In this document: one piece after another, positions 15,494-24,367 of the stretch | How positions within the stretch are numbered: the stretch's first letter is position 1 | Layout: each line of letters begins with the position of its first letter | Source: Clostridia bacterium | GTDB lineage: Bacteria > Bacillota > Clostridia > Christensenellales > Aristaeellaceae | NCBI GenBank assembly: GCA_017465155.1 | Contig: JAFTWV010000127.1 | Span: 1-64,000 of the forward strand | Length of the DNA: 64,000 nt | Direction of reading: 5' to 3' | Translations under genes and position numbers: made by a program | The notes under the pieces: model-generated | The model's input: only the letters and a program-made list of their open reading frames with translations | Told to the model about the DNA's origin: nothing | Database searches by the model: none

Positions 15494-15646
15494 TCACCTC
15501 CAATGCTTCAAATCAGTACGAGGGCGCAAGACGTCGAACCGGTCGCGCAGATCGCGTCCCATCATCGAAAGCCTGTCCGCAGGCATTCGCAATTCCGGAA
15601 GACGCAGTGTTTCATACGCCTGATGATGTTCCTTCCTTATATTCAC
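15494..15646 (-). CDS. possible small protein upstream of padR
   Basis: A 50-codon frame from GTG 15646 to TGA 15494 whose stop overlaps the padR ribosome site. It would encode a basic, amphipathic peptide (QAYETLRLPELRMPADRL, later GRDLRDRFDVLRPR). AAAGGAGG lies nine bases before the GTG. The same ribosome site also fits an ATG five bases away in another frame that encodes only 12 residues, so the frame choice is uncertain. It would be the first gene of the PadR operon. Confidence 0.35.
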   Translation of the reverse strand: MNIRKEHHQAYETLRLPELRMPADRLSMMGRDLRDRFDVLRPRTDLKHWR

Positions 15647-15705
15647 TCATGCATTCCTCCTTTACCAGCACAGATACATCGTGTGTTGAAGTATCTTGCG
15701 AGAAT

Positions 15706-15739
15706 ATAATACATCAATATACCTCATCTGTCAAGGTAT
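15706..15739 (-). promoter_or_regulatory. promoter of the PadR operon with overlapping dyad
   Basis: Minus strand TTGACA (15729-15734), 17 bases, TATTAT (15706-15711). The inverted repeat ATACCT-N9-AGGTAT (15719-15739) surrounds the -35 box, and an AGATAC-like sequence recurs downstream near 15691. This is a likely autoregulatory PadR operator. The remainder of the 15490-15868 gap holds the small frame above and the icd promoter. Confidence 0.6.
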
Positions 15740-15787
15740 CTCGTGAAATATTCTTCCATTGAACCTGTTCTTTTAATGTTCACAGAC

Positions 15788-15816
15788 TTGCACAAACAGC
15801 ATTCATCCCGTACAAT
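15788..15816 (+). promoter_or_regulatory. icd promoter
   Basis: TTGCAC (15788-15793), 17 bases, TACAAT (15811-15816), about 50 bases before the icd start. Confidence 0.6.
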
Positions 15817-15868
15817 AGCAGAGGATTAAGAAGATAAGCGCGTAAATGCGCCTGAAAAGGAGATTGGC

Positions 15869-17071
15869 ATGAGCAAGATCAAGATGACAACGCCCATTGT
15901 TGAAATGGACGGCGACGAGATGACCCGCATCCTGTGGGCTGATATCAAGGAGCTGCTGATCCACCCCTTCGTGGAACTCAAAAGTGAGTATTATGACCTC
16001 GGCCTTCCCCATCGTGATGAAACCCGTGATCAAGTGACTGTGGACAGCGCCAATGCCACCAAGAAATACGGCGTTGCCGTCAAGTGCGCAACCATCACAC
16101 CCAATGCACAGCGCATGACAGAATACAATCTTCACGAAATGTGGAAGAGCCCCAACGGCACCATCCGCGCAATGCTTGACGGCACTGTATTCCGCGCACC
16201 CATTCTCGTTTCCGGCGTAAAGCCTACTGTCCGCACCTGGACACAACCCATCACCATCGCTCGTCATGCTTATGGCGACGTATACCGCAACGTGGAAATC
16301 GACGTCCCCGGCGCGGGTAAGGCAGAGCTTGTCTTTACCGGCGAGGATGGTCAGGAGATCCGCCAGACTATCTTCCAGTTCAAGGGGCCCGGTATCCTGC
16401 AAGGCGTGCACAACCTTGATGCTTCGATTGCGTCTTTTGCCCATGCATGCTTCCAGTACGCCCTGAGCGTCAAGCAGGATCTCTGGTTCTCCACCAAGGA
16501 TACCATCAGCAAAACCTATGACCATACCTTCAAGGATATCTTCCAGGAGATCTATGACAGCACCTATAAGGCACAGTTCGAGGCAGCCGGTATTGAGTAC
16601 TTCTATACGCTGATTGATGATGCAGTAGCCCGCGTTGTACGCTCCAAGGGCGGCTTTATCTGGGCATGTAAGAATTACGACGGCGATGTGATGTCCGATA
16701 TGGTCGCAACAGCTTTCGGTTCACTGGCCATGATGACCTCTGTGCTCGTCTCCCCTGACGGTAAGTTTGAATACGAAGCCGCCCATGGTACGGTAACACG
16801 CCACTATTATAAATACCTCAAGGGCGAAGAGACCTCCACCAATCCTGTTGCAACCATCTTTGCATGGTCCGGCGCACTGCGCAAGCGCGGCGAGCTGGAT
16901 CATCTTCCTGAGCTGATGGCCTTTGCAGACAAGCTGGAGAAGGCTACCATCGACACCATTGAATCCGGCGTTATGACAAAGGATCTTGCACTCCTCTGGG
17001 AAGGCAGTGAATGCAAGGCCGTTAACAGCCGCGCCTTCCTCGAAGCCATTGCGGAGAAGCTTGCCGCATAA
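15869..17071 (+). CDS. icd: NADP-dependent isocitrate dehydrogenase
   Basis: A 400-residue type II (eukaryote-like) homodimeric IDH. Landmarks are [13 protein letters not shown] at the start, [11 protein letters not shown] and SPNGTIR in the substrate site, the second metal/substrate segment with [16 protein letters not shown] and [10 protein letters not shown], and [11 protein letters not shown] in the NADP region. It oxidises isocitrate to 2-oxoglutarate with NADP+ in the cytosol, supplying NADPH and glutamate precursor. RBS AAAAGGAG precedes ATG 15869. Confidence 0.96.
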   Translation: MSKIKMTTPIVEMDGDEMTRILWADIKELLIHPFVELKSEYYDLGLPHRDETRDQVTVDSANATKKYGVAVKCATITPNAQRMTEYNLHEMWKSPNGTIRAMLDGTVFRAPILVSGVKPTVRTWTQPITIARHAYGDVYRNVEIDVPGAGKAELVFTGEDGQEIRQTIFQFKGPGILQGVHNLDASIASFAHACFQYALSVKQDLWFSTKDTISKTYDHTFKDIFQEIYDSTYKAQFEAAGIEYFYTLIDDAVARVVRSKGGFIWACKNYDGDVMSDMVATAFGSLAMMTSVLVSPDGKFEYEAAHGTVTRHYYKYLKGEETSTNPVATIFAWSGALRKRGELDHLPELMAFADKLEKATIDTIESGVMTKDLALLWEGSECKAVNSRAFLEAIAEKLAA

Positions 17072-17146
17072 ACAACGCTGCAGCGGCAGTGCCGGATGAT
17101 TCCTCTGATCACGAATCTTGTATGCACTACGATATGTATGCAATTT

Positions 17147-17183
17147 CGCTCCCCGTCAGTCTGCGTGAGGCTGCCGGGGAGCG
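17147..17183. terminator. hairpin between icd and a convergent small membrane protein gene
   Basis: CGCTCCCCG and CGGGGAGCG arms with a 19-base loop. There are no good U-tracts, but its place between convergent genes suggests a bidirectional terminator. Confidence 0.45.
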
Positions 17184-17203
17184 TTGCTTATGCGATCATG
17201 GTT

Positions 17204-17395
17204 TTAGCAGCAGTTGTTGTGATTGCTGCGCACTGCACCGCAGGTACGGGCGCCTGCGGCAACGAAGACTACGCCGGTCAGGATGGCAGTCGCGCCGGCA
17301 AATACGCCGCTCCAGCCAAAAAGCACAGGCAGAATGATCGTCACGAGAATACTGATCACGCCAAGAGCCATCAGGATATATCCGATAATCTTCAT
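17204..17395 (-). CDS. small two-span membrane protein
   Basis: A 63-residue protein with two hydrophobic helices (about residues 4-26 and 29-50) and a short tail with cysteines (TCGAVRSNHNNCC). The start at 17395 follows AAGGAGGG about ten bases upstream, which supports translation. Function unknown. Confidence 0.65.
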   Translation of the reverse strand: MKIIGYILMALGVISILVTIILPVLFGWSGVFAGATAILTGVVFVAAGARTCGAVRSNHNNCC

Positions 17396-17522
17396 AGAAG
17401 AAATCCCTCCTTCCGCTTCAAATAATGCTGAATGCCGAGGTTTTGTGCATCGCTGAACAGAATTCCCGATTTTCCGTCAATCGCTTCACACAGCTTTCAC
17501 TTACCATTGCGACGCTTTACAG

Positions 17523-17551
17523 GTGACAAACAAGTGATAATATGGTATACT
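17523..17551 (+). promoter_or_regulatory. uppP promoter
   Basis: GTGACA (17523-17528), 17 bases, TATACT (17546-17551), 45 bases before the start codon. Confidence 0.5.
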
Positions 17552-17595
17552 GTTTCACGTATATCAAACAATGATTGAAAGGAGCTTCTTTCATA

Positions 17596-18459
17596 ATGAA
17601 TGCTTTGCAGGCCGCGCTTCTCGGTCTTATTCAGGGGCTGGGCGAGTTTCTTCCCATCTCTTCCTCCGGTCATCTGCTTCTGGGCCGAATGGTCATGGGC
17701 TTTACGGTAGACGAATCCCCAGCCTATAAGATGCTGGATATCCTTCTGCACATCGGCACGCTGATCCCTGTTTTGATCGTGTTCTGGAAGGATTGGTGGG
17801 CCATCCTGCGCAATCCCTTCAAGTCAAAAACACTTCTTCTGCTCTTCATTGCTTCCATGCCCACGCTGATCGTCAAGGTGATCTTTGACGATTTCATTGA
17901 CGGCGCTGACACTGGATGGTTCCTCGGCGTCAGCTTCCTGCTGACGGCACTGTTCCTGATGATTGCCGAGATCGTGAGCAGCCGTAAGGATCATTACAAG
18001 GATCAGCCCGGCTTTTTCCATGCGATCATCATGGGTTGTATGCAGGGCATCGCACTGTTGCCCGGTATCTCCCGCAGCGGCTCTACCCTCGCCGGCGGCC
18101 TGCTCTCCGGACTGAATCGCAAAAGCGCGGCTAAGTTCTCCTTTATGATGAGCGCTCCTGCCATCGTCGGCGCTATGCTCATCGAAGGCAAGGATGCGCT
18201 GGAAAACGGCTGGTTTAACGACCTGGAGCTGATGCCGACGCTGGTGGGCATTGCTGTTGCAGGCGTCAGCGGCTATCTTGCCATCCGATTCATGCTCAGC
18301 CTGATCAGCCGTGTGTCGCTGAATTGGTTTGCGCTGTATGTGGCCATTCTTGGCGTGGTATTCCTTGTGCTGCAGCTGATCAGCTTCCCCGGCGTCACGC
18401 CCTTTGCCATGCCCGAAGCCACCGAGACCGTCGGTGCGCTGACCACGCTCCTCATGTAA
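17596..18459 (+). CDS. uppP: undecaprenyl-diphosphatase
   Basis: A 287-residue UppP/BacA family membrane protein with about eight spans. Both signature regions are present: GLGEFLPISSSGH near the N-terminus (Glu and Ser of the active site) and LLPGISRSGSTL (with the catalytic Arg). It hydrolyses undecaprenyl diphosphate to the monophosphate to recycle the lipid carrier for peptidoglycan, and gives low-level bacitracin resistance in known members. ATG 17596 starts eleven bases after AAAGGAG; the in-frame TTG at 17575 overlaps that site and is less likely. Confidence 0.95.
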   Translation: MNALQAALLGLIQGLGEFLPISSSGHLLLGRMVMGFTVDESPAYKMLDILLHIGTLIPVLIVFWKDWWAILRNPFKSKTLLLLFIASMPTLIVKVIFDDFIDGADTGWFLGVSFLLTALFLMIAEIVSSRKDHYKDQPGFFHAIIMGCMQGIALLPGISRSGSTLAGGLLSGLNRKSAAKFSFMMSAPAIVGAMLIEGKDALENGWFNDLELMPTLVGIAVAGVSGYLAIRFMLSLISRVSLNWFALYVAILGVVFLVLQLISFPGVTPFAMPEATETVGALTTLLM

Positions 18460-18466
18460 ACTCCGC

Positions 18467-18498
18467 CTGCCCGTGCAGCTGCTGTACGGGCAGCTTTT
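18467..18498 (+). terminator. uppP terminator
   Basis: CTGCCCGT and ACGGGCAG arms followed by CTTTTCT. Confidence 0.75.
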
Positions 18499-18541
18499 CT
18501 GTGTGCGGAAGATGAATTTACAAGCATCACAGAATATCGGC

Positions 18542-18570
18542 TGTACAAATGCGCGATAAAATGCTATAAT
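18542..18570 (+). promoter_or_regulatory. promoter of the D,D-carboxypeptidase gene
   Basis: TGTACA (18542-18547), 17 bases, TATAAT (18565-18570) with an extended TG before the -10. Confidence 0.6.
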
Positions 18571-18617
18571 ATTTCATTGATACCATAGATGATTTTCAAC
18601 GAAAGGGGGGCATATGG

Positions 18618-20066
18618 TTGCTGCAATCTGCTAGGCGTGTCATCAGCATGCTGCTTATTTTTCTGATGCTTTGCTGCACCCTGACAGCAGGCGCTGAAAT
18701 GCCCGAACCAACCCTTGACCCGGGCGCATCACCCTATGATGCAGAGCACCCTGAGCTTCTGGACGAAAACCAGCTCTACTGCACCGCCGCAGTCGTGATG
18801 GAAGAAAGCACCGGCAATATCGTTTTTGAAAAGAATGCTGATATGATCCTCTACCCTGCTTCGACCACCAAGATCATGACTGTCCTGCTGGGCATCATGG
18901 CCGGTGATTTGTCAGACACCGTTACAGTCAGCTCCTATGCAGTGAATCTGCCGGATGACGCGACAACCATGGGGCTGCGCGAGGGCGAGGAAATGTCGCT
19001 GGAAAACGTGCTATATGGCACCATTCTCCGCTCGGGTAACGACGGCGCAAACGCAATCGCTGAGCATATCAGCGGCAGCGTGGAGGCATTTGCGGATCTG
19101 ATGAATCAGACCGCCGCTGCCTATGGCATGGACAGCACGCATTTTGTCAACCCGCATGGTCTGCACGACGATAACCATTATTCTACAGCCCGCGATCTGG
19201 CTGTTCTCGCCCGTGAGGCCATGAAAAATGATACCTTCCGCAGCATTGTCCGTCAAACCTCCTGGCATCTGCCGGAAACAAATATGCAGCGTGAGCGCAC
19301 CATCCAGACCCGTCACCGCATTATGCTGCCGACCTGGAGCGGCGAAACCAACAAATACTACTACGAACCCATGACGGGTATCAAGTCCGGTTCTCATAGT
19401 CAGGCAGGCTACTGCTATGTCGGTTCTGCCTCGAAGGACGGCATTGATCTGATCTCTGTCGTTTTGTACAGCGGCCGCTACACCTATATGTCCGACACGA
19501 AGAAGCTGCTTGAATACGGCTTCTCCCAGTTCGAACATGTGACCATCAGCGAGCTGTACCAAATGAACCCTCTCACCGTCTATACTACCGGATATGCGTT
19601 GGATGACAGTGCACTGGGCGAACTGACATTGTCCTGCTCCCCTGTCGATCCGCTGAACACGGGTGAAATCACCGCCACGCACGCAGAGATCGAACATCTG
19701 GCGGATAACCTGCGCGATCTGGTTCTTGTACAGTATACGAGAGAGCTGAAGGCTCCGATCACTGCGGGCGAAGTCATCGGTACAATGACCTATCTTCCTG
19801 AGAACGGTACTCCGGTCGAGTTCAACCTGCTGGCTACGCGAACCGTCCCCAAACGCACTGACGCACCGCTGACGCTGGAGCAAATCGTTGCCATGACCGA
19901 GGCTGACCCCAATCCCTTCCCGCCGCTGACCTTTGAGCTTATGATGCTCCTGCTGGCTCCCTTTATCGCCTTTGCATTGGTGATTCTTCTTCTCCGATTC
20001 CTGTATAAGCGCTACAAGCGCCATTATGCACGGCTGCCCAAGAATAAGAACCGCTATGTCAAATAA
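18618..20066 (+). CDS. D-alanyl-D-alanine carboxypeptidase (class A PBP, S11 family)
   Basis: 482 residues with a signal peptide (1-26), an S11 peptidase domain and a C-terminal membrane span (about 445-467) with a basic tail. The three catalytic motifs are STTK (82-85), SGN (139-141) and KSG (256-258, in place of KTG). It removes the terminal D-Ala of peptidoglycan stem peptides outside the membrane. The C-terminal true transmembrane helix instead of an amphipathic anchor resembles the DacF/DacB-type sporulation or vegetative clostridial enzymes. The start is TTG 18618, seven bases after GGGGGG; the ATG four bases earlier is out of frame and stops soon. Confidence 0.93.
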   Translation: MLQSARRVISMLLIFLMLCCTLTAGAEMPEPTLDPGASPYDAEHPELLDENQLYCTAAVVMEESTGNIVFEKNADMILYPASTTKIMTVLLGIMAGDLSDTVTVSSYAVNLPDDATTMGLREGEEMSLENVLYGTILRSGNDGANAIAEHISGSVEAFADLMNQTAAAYGMDSTHFVNPHGLHDDNHYSTARDLAVLAREAMKNDTFRSIVRQTSWHLPETNMQRERTIQTRHRIMLPTWSGETNKYYYEPMTGIKSGSHSQAGYCYVGSASKDGIDLISVVLYSGRYTYMSDTKKLLEYGFSQFEHVTISELYQMNPLTVYTTGYALDDSALGELTLSCSPVDPLNTGEITATHAEIEHLADNLRDLVLVQYTRELKAPITAGEVIGTMTYLPENGTPVEFNLLATRTVPKRTDAPLTLEQIVAMTEADPNPFPPLTFELMMLLLAPFIAFALVILLLRFLYKRYKRHYARLPKNKNRYVK

Positions 20067-20091
20067 AGAGATTTTCCCATGGATAAACGCT

Positions 20092-20122
20092 AAAAGCGGC
20101 TGCGTCCATACGCTGCGCTTTT
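20092..20122 (+). terminator. hairpin after the carboxypeptidase gene
   Basis: AAAAGCG and CGCTTTT arms with an inner TGCG/CGC pairing; the T-rich right arm could serve as the U-tract. Confidence 0.45.
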
Positions 20123-20135
20123 ACCATGGCATGAC

Positions 20136-20327
20136 TGAATGAGCACGCCGACGCCAGTCAGGCAGACGCAATTCTCTCCGAAATGCAGGACATGGGCGGC
20201 TTTTGCGACTGCGAAGTGCCGGCAAACTGTTACGAGGAATTGATCTTTCACCTTTCGACAGGAGCGTCTTCTGCCACGGGAGACGCTCTTGTGTTTTCTG
20301 CAGATTTTCTCATGATTTTCTCATGAT
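20136..20327 (+). pseudogene. remnant of a DUF2695-like gene
   Basis: In the 395-base gap between the carboxypeptidase and the UBA-like gene a frame opens after a TGA at about 20133 without a usable start and reads EHADASQADAILSEMQDMG, then GFCDCEVPANCYEEL. The G-x-C-D-C-E-V motif is characteristic of the end of DUF2695 proteins. The frame then runs straight through the terminator hairpin at 20262, which is not coding-like, so the true stop has been lost or shifted and the N-terminal half is missing. I read it as a decayed gene. Confidence 0.45.
20262..20300 (+). terminator. terminator after the DUF2695-like remnant
   Basis: GAGCGTCT and AGACGCTC arms around a loop, then TTGTGTTTTC. Confidence 0.75.
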
Positions 20328-20461
20328 TTCTTTCGCCTTTTCTCAAGCAAAGACGGCGGAAACGTGATATGATATCACCATCAGCAAGGGACACATAAGT
20401 CCGGCGCTGAATAAAGGATCAACACAGCCGACCGGCTGAAGAATGAAAGGGGTATTACACC

Positions 20462-21175
20462 ATGGCTGCTTACACCATCGAAGACATCGAACTCATCCGT
20501 CGCAAGAGCGGCATCAGCTATCAGGAAGCCGTTGCTCTGCTGGATTACCACAATGGCAACGTCGCCCGCGCTCTGGTTGATCTCGAGCGGAATGGCCGCA
20601 TCAACACCGGCGCAGAAGCCAACAGCACCAAGTCGAACGCTTCCTCGTCCGGTAAGTCCAGCAACAAGAACGCTGTAATGGAGCTGATTACCAAGCTCTA
20701 CCGCTCCCGCATCAAGATCAACAAGGGTACCACGCCTATTCTCAATCTCTCCGTGCTCTTCGGCATTCTGAGCTTGCTGATCAGCCCTCATCTCGTCATC
20801 ATCGGCGTGATCGTCTGTCTCGTACTGGGCTACAAGTTTTCCATTGACAAGCATGATCATGCATTCGATGCAGAGAACCTTGAACGCATGGTTCGCAACG
20901 CTGCTGAAAATGTAAAGACCTCTGTAGGCGACTTCGCCCGTGGCTTCCAGAACAGCTCTTCCAACAGCCAGGCTGACGCTTCTGCTGCGGACGCCAGCGC
21001 AAAGGCAGCTGAAATGGCTGAGGACGTACGCAGCTATTACGCCGCCAAGCCTGCTTCCGCAACCTACCGCCCCAGCGCTCCTACCCTGAACGTCCCCGTA
21101 CAGGTGGAAAGCCAGGACGGCGCGGTAACCATGGAATCTGATCAGGACGGCTTCAACAGCGCGACTGTTGAGTAA
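20462..21175 (+). CDS. DUF4342/UBA-like domain membrane protein
   Basis: A 237-residue protein. Residues 1-45 form a UBA-like three-helix domain (IEDIELIRRKSGISYQEAV, then NGNVARALVDLE) similar to the EF-Ts N-terminus, as in clostridial DUF4342 proteins. A Ser/Asn/Lys-rich linker follows, then a basic segment and one or two hydrophobic helices (about 96-120), and a low-complexity alanine/serine-rich C-terminus. It is probably a membrane-associated protein of unknown role. The gene has its own leader and terminator and precedes a two-component system. Confidence 0.75.
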   Translation: MAAYTIEDIELIRRKSGISYQEAVALLDYHNGNVARALVDLERNGRINTGAEANSTKSNASSSGKSSNKNAVMELITKLYRSRIKINKGTTPILNLSVLFGILSLLISPHLVIIGVIVCLVLGYKFSIDKHDHAFDAENLERMVRNAAENVKTSVGDFARGFQNSSSNSQADASAADASAKAAEMAEDVRSYYAAKPASATYRPSAPTLNVPVQVESQDGAVTMESDQDGFNSATVE

Positions 21176-21185
21176 CGCGAAATAC

Positions 21186-21212
21186 GGAATGCACCTGCTG
21201 CATTCCCTTTTC
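21186..21212 (+). terminator. terminator after the UBA-like gene
   Basis: GGAATGCA and TGCATTCC arms with a five-base loop, then CTTTTC. Confidence 0.75.
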
Positions 21213-21256
21213 GTGTCTCTGTGATAAATTACGATTGATAAAGGAGATGCTTACAC

Positions 21257-21940
21257 ATGAGCCGTATCCTGATTGTTGAGGACGAACGGAAAATCGCGCG
21301 GTTTCTGGAGCTCGAACTTTTGCACGAAGGGTATGAAGTCGATACCGCCGGAGACGGCCGTACTGGTCTGGAGAAGGCTCTGTCCTGGAAGCCCGACCTG
21401 ATGATCCTTGATCTGATGCTTCCGGAACTTTCCGGCATTGAGGTTTGCCGCCGTCTCCGCCATGAGAGCGACCTTCCCATCATCATGCTGACCGCCAAGG
21501 ACGACGTCTCTGACAAGGTCATGGGCCTTGATATGGGCGCGGATGATTATATGACCAAGCCCTTCGCCATTGAGGAGCTGCTGGCCCGCATTCGTGTGGG
21601 GCTCAAGAAGCATCGTACCGTCCAGCAGCAAGCAGCCTCCTCTGTACTGACGGCAGGTGAACTTACCCTTGACCCGGCAAGCTATGCCGTCACATGGGCA
21701 GGCAAGCCCGTCGCACTTACGAAGAAGGAGTTTGATCTCCTGCGCTACCTCATGCAGCACAAGGGGCAGGCAGTCACCCGTGACGCACTGTTGTCCGATG
21801 TATGGGGATATGATTATGCAGGTGATACAAATGTCGTGGACGTATATATCCGTTACCTCCGCCACAAGATCGACGAACCCTTTGGCGTAAAGACCATCCA
21901 TACCATCCGTGCGGTAGGATACATGTTCAGCTATGAGTAA
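21257..21940 (+). CDS. OmpR/PhoB-family response regulator
   Basis: 227 residues: an N-terminal receiver domain with acidic pocket VEDE (7-10), phospho-acceptor Asp52 in ILDLMLP, the conserved Thr/Lys in MLTAKDD and MTKPF, then a winged-helix DNA-binding domain (about 130-227) with KKEFDLLRYLM and VVDVYIRYLRHKID. It should be phosphorylated by the kinase encoded next and bind direct-repeat promoter sites. Its end overlaps the kinase start by eight bases. Confidence 0.94.
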   Translation: MSRILIVEDERKIARFLELELLHEGYEVDTAGDGRTGLEKALSWKPDLMILDLMLPELSGIEVCRRLRHESDLPIIMLTAKDDVSDKVMGLDMGADDYMTKPFAIEELLARIRVGLKKHRTVQQQAASSVLTAGELTLDPASYAVTWAGKPVALTKKEFDLLRYLMQHKGQAVTRDALLSDVWGYDYAGDTNVVDVYIRYLRHKIDEPFGVKTIHTIRAVGYMFSYE

Positions 21941-23384
21941 GAAAACACGACGGCAGCTGCGCGCCGAACGGAAGGCGCAGAAGGAGAAGGTACGCGGTAT
22001 TCGCGGCCGAATCAAATACCTGCTGAGCAATTTCAGGCTATCCCTCACCTTCCGGATTGCACTGCATTACAGCTGGCAAATGCTTAGAACAACGCTTCTT
22101 GCCCTCATCATACTGACTGTCTTCTTCGCCGGAACGGTTCTGGCTGATCTCGAAAGCGATATGCGGCGAATCCGCATCGCAGACGCTGCGCAGGACGGCA
22201 CCTTCTCCCAGTTGGTCATTCAGGATGAAGCGATTGAAGCAACCCTATGGCCCTGGCCATATTCAGATGAGACCTCCCCGCTTCTGCAGTACCGGGTCAA
22301 TGGGCTTGATTTTCATAGCGGCTCCCTCTGGCTTACTGCTGACGCCTGCCACCACACTGGACAGACCATCAGAATCGAAGCCAATCTTTACTGGCCCTTT
22401 ATCAGCTGGTGCTGGCTGATGCTGGGCGCTGTGCTTTGTGATTTGCTGCGGATGGTCTTTTTCCTGCGCAATCGTGAACGGCTGAACAAATCCGTCCTTT
22501 CCCCCATCCGTGACATTACCGAAATGGCCACGACACTCTCTGCCAATAATCTGAGCAACCGCATCAACATCGCCGGTACCAAGAATGAGCTGCGCGACCT
22601 CGCAGTCGTCATCAACAGCATGCTTGATCGGATCGAACGCTCCTATAACAGTCAGAAGCAGTTCGTATCCGATGCTTCTCATGAGCTGCGCACACCTATC
22701 GCGGTCATCCAGGGCTATATTAACATGCTGCAACGCTGGGGAAAGAGCGATCCTGAGATTCTCGACGAAGGCATCTCTGCCATCGCACAGGAAACAGAGA
22801 GCATGAAGGATCTTGTGGAAAGCCTCCTGTTCCTTGCACGTCATGATAAGAAGACCCTTATGATGGAGATGGCCCAGTTTGATGTACTGGACGTCGTTTC
22901 GGAGCTTCATCGGGAAGCCGCGATGGTTACGCCGGAGGATACGTTCGTGCTGTCCCCTGCCGTCAACTGCCTCATTGAAGGCGACCGCGGGATGATCAAG
23001 CAGGTCATGCGCATCCTGTGCGACAATGCCGTTAAGTATACCCCCCGCGGCGGCACAATTACCATCGGCGTGGAGCATGAACCTGGCTGGTGTACCCTGT
23101 CCGTAACAGACAACGGCCCTGGCATATCTTCTGAAGAGCTTCCCAAGATATTCGACCGCTTCTACCGCAGTGACTCTGCCCGCAAGTCTGAAGGCGGCGG
23201 ACACGGTCTGGGCCTGTCCATCGCCCGGATTATCGTAATGGCACACGGCGGCAAGCTGCGCGTCCGAAGCAAGGTAGGCAGTGGTTCAACCTTCTACGTG
23301 GTACTCCCTGAAAAGCAGGATCGTCTGCACACCGCGAAGTTGTCCACCGCTGAAGCTGCATCAGCTGGAAAAGCAGATCATTAA
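21933..23384 (+). CDS. sensor histidine kinase
   Basis: A 483-residue membrane kinase: basic N-terminal cytoplasmic stretch, spans at about 51-71 and 155-178 enclosing an 80-residue extracytoplasmic sensor, HAMP (about 180-235), HisKA with His250 in SHELRTPI, and HATPase with N-box CDNAVKYTP, G1 DNGPGI, F-box FDRFYRSD and G2 GHGLGLSIA. Overlaps the response regulator, so the pair is one operon. The signal cannot be inferred; uppP and a carboxypeptidase nearby suggest an envelope link, but only by position. Confidence 0.94.
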   Translation: MSKKTRRQLRAERKAQKEKVRGIRGRIKYLLSNFRLSLTFRIALHYSWQMLRTTLLALIILTVFFAGTVLADLESDMRRIRIADAAQDGTFSQLVIQDEAIEATLWPWPYSDETSPLLQYRVNGLDFHSGSLWLTADACHHTGQTIRIEANLYWPFISWCWLMLGAVLCDLLRMVFFLRNRERLNKSVLSPIRDITEMATTLSANNLSNRINIAGTKNELRDLAVVINSMLDRIERSYNSQKQFVSDASHELRTPIAVIQGYINMLQRWGKSDPEILDEGISAIAQETESMKDLVESLLFLARHDKKTLMMEMAQFDVLDVVSELHREAAMVTPEDTFVLSPAVNCLIEGDRGMIKQVMRILCDNAVKYTPRGGTITIGVEHEPGWCTLSVTDNGPGISSEELPKIFDRFYRSDSARKSEGGGHGLGLSIARIIVMAHGGKLRVRSKVGSGSTFYVVLPEKQDRLHTAKLSTAEAASAGKADH

Positions 23385-23394
23385 CATCACAACA

Positions 23395-23425
23395 AGCCGC
23401 CTCCTTTTCAGGAGACGGCTTTTCG
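23395..23425. terminator. shared terminator of the kinase and the convergent cysteine-rich gene
   Basis: AGCCGCCTCC and GGAGACGGCT, one mismatch, TTTTC on the plus side. Confidence 0.7.
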
Positions 23426-23427
23426 CA

Positions 23428-24210
23428 TCAGCAGCCGCAGCCGCAACCACGATTGCAGGTGCAGCGGACATTCGATGCATTGACCGTGCCATCGTTACAC
23501 ACAGACGCCTGCGGGTACAATGGCAGACTGAAAAATTCATCGCATACAGAATCCGCGAATTCCTCTGCAGGCGGAATGGTGCAGAAGCCGTAGCTGGGAA
23601 TCAGAATCTCCACGTCTGCCAGGACCTTGAGAATGATGGTCACGCAGACTGTCATCTTGAACTGGTTATTGCCCACGTAGCAGCCGGACACGCAAATTGC
23701 GCTGGCCATGGCTTCAAGCGTGTAGGGCACAATGGATTCATCGGGGATGCTGAGCAGGACGTCGCGGTTAACGCTGACGACGCCCTTGCCGATGTATTCA
23801 ACGCAGCGGGAGTCCACGAAGAGAATATCAATCGGTACATCAATGGTGGCACGGACGCGGGCGAAGCAGGGGCGATCGCAGAGCCTGTCGACAGTCAGGT
23901 TGCGGATCGCAGCCTCTGTGGTACTGCTGCGGCAGCTCTCAAACGTGATGGGCGGTACAGGCGCTGACGTCGGCGGAATGGTCTCTGAGCCGTCCTGACA
24001 GCTGCAGCTGCAGGAGCAATTGCCGCTGTTAACCTGCGCGAAGCTGGTGATCGTCACGATGACATTGTCCAGCTGCTGCTGCTGAAGGGCGCTGTCGTAC
24101 ACTCTCTTGACCTGTACGCAGACCTTTTCCTGCAATCCATCCAGCGCATTACCGGAGATATTGCCGGGACAGCAGGCAGGATTTGCATTCTTGTAGCTGT
24201 AGAAGGACAT
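23428..24210 (-). CDS. cysteine-rich, coat-like protein
   Basis: 260 residues, no signal peptide, start at ATG 24210 after GGAGG nine bases upstream. It has a cysteine-serine cluster NCSCSCSC around residue 65, two similar beta-rich halves with DVPIDILFVDSRCVEYIGKG and VSVNRDVLLSIPDE, and a tail CTCNRGCGCGC. The I-D-I-L-F-V-D...G-V-V-x-V-x-x-D-V-L-L-x-I-P-D pattern recalls the SPOCS/DUF3794 domain of spore coat and spore-assembly proteins. It is therefore likely a spore-coat or exosporium component; this is an inference and no family was confirmed. Confidence 0.6.
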   Translation of the reverse strand: MSFYSYKNANPACCPGNISGNALDGLQEKVCVQVKRVYDSALQQQQLDNVIVTITSFAQVNSGNCSCSCSCQDGSETIPPTSAPVPPITFESCRSSTTEAAIRNLTVDRLCDRPCFARVRATIDVPIDILFVDSRCVEYIGKGVVSVNRDVLLSIPDESIVPYTLEAMASAICVSGCYVGNNQFKMTVCVTIILKVLADVEILIPSYGFCTIPPAEEFADSVCDEFFSLPLYPQASVCNDGTVNASNVRCTCNRGCGCGC

Positions 24211-24315
24211 TGAATCACGCCTCCTTATCGGTTCAGCTCCGCTTGTGTCGCCGGATGTCGGAGCTTTCACCAGCAGATTATGTGCCTCCTGCCGACTTGT
24301 GCGTATTGCTGCAGA

Positions 24316-24353
24316 AAGAAAACCGCCTCGCAAGAAATCTTTGCGGGCGGCTT
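24316..24353 (-). terminator. terminator after the metal-binding protein gene
   Basis: Minus-strand GCCGCCCGCAAAG and CTTGCGAGGCGG arms followed by TTTTCTTTC. Confidence 0.8.
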
Positions 24354-24367
24354 TGTTCGTCAGGATG

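Noticed and set aside
18614..18635. ATG at 18614 as start of the carboxypeptidase
   Set aside because: It is out of frame and reaches a TAG within seven codons. The TTG at 18618 has a well-placed purine-rich site and leads into the signal peptide.
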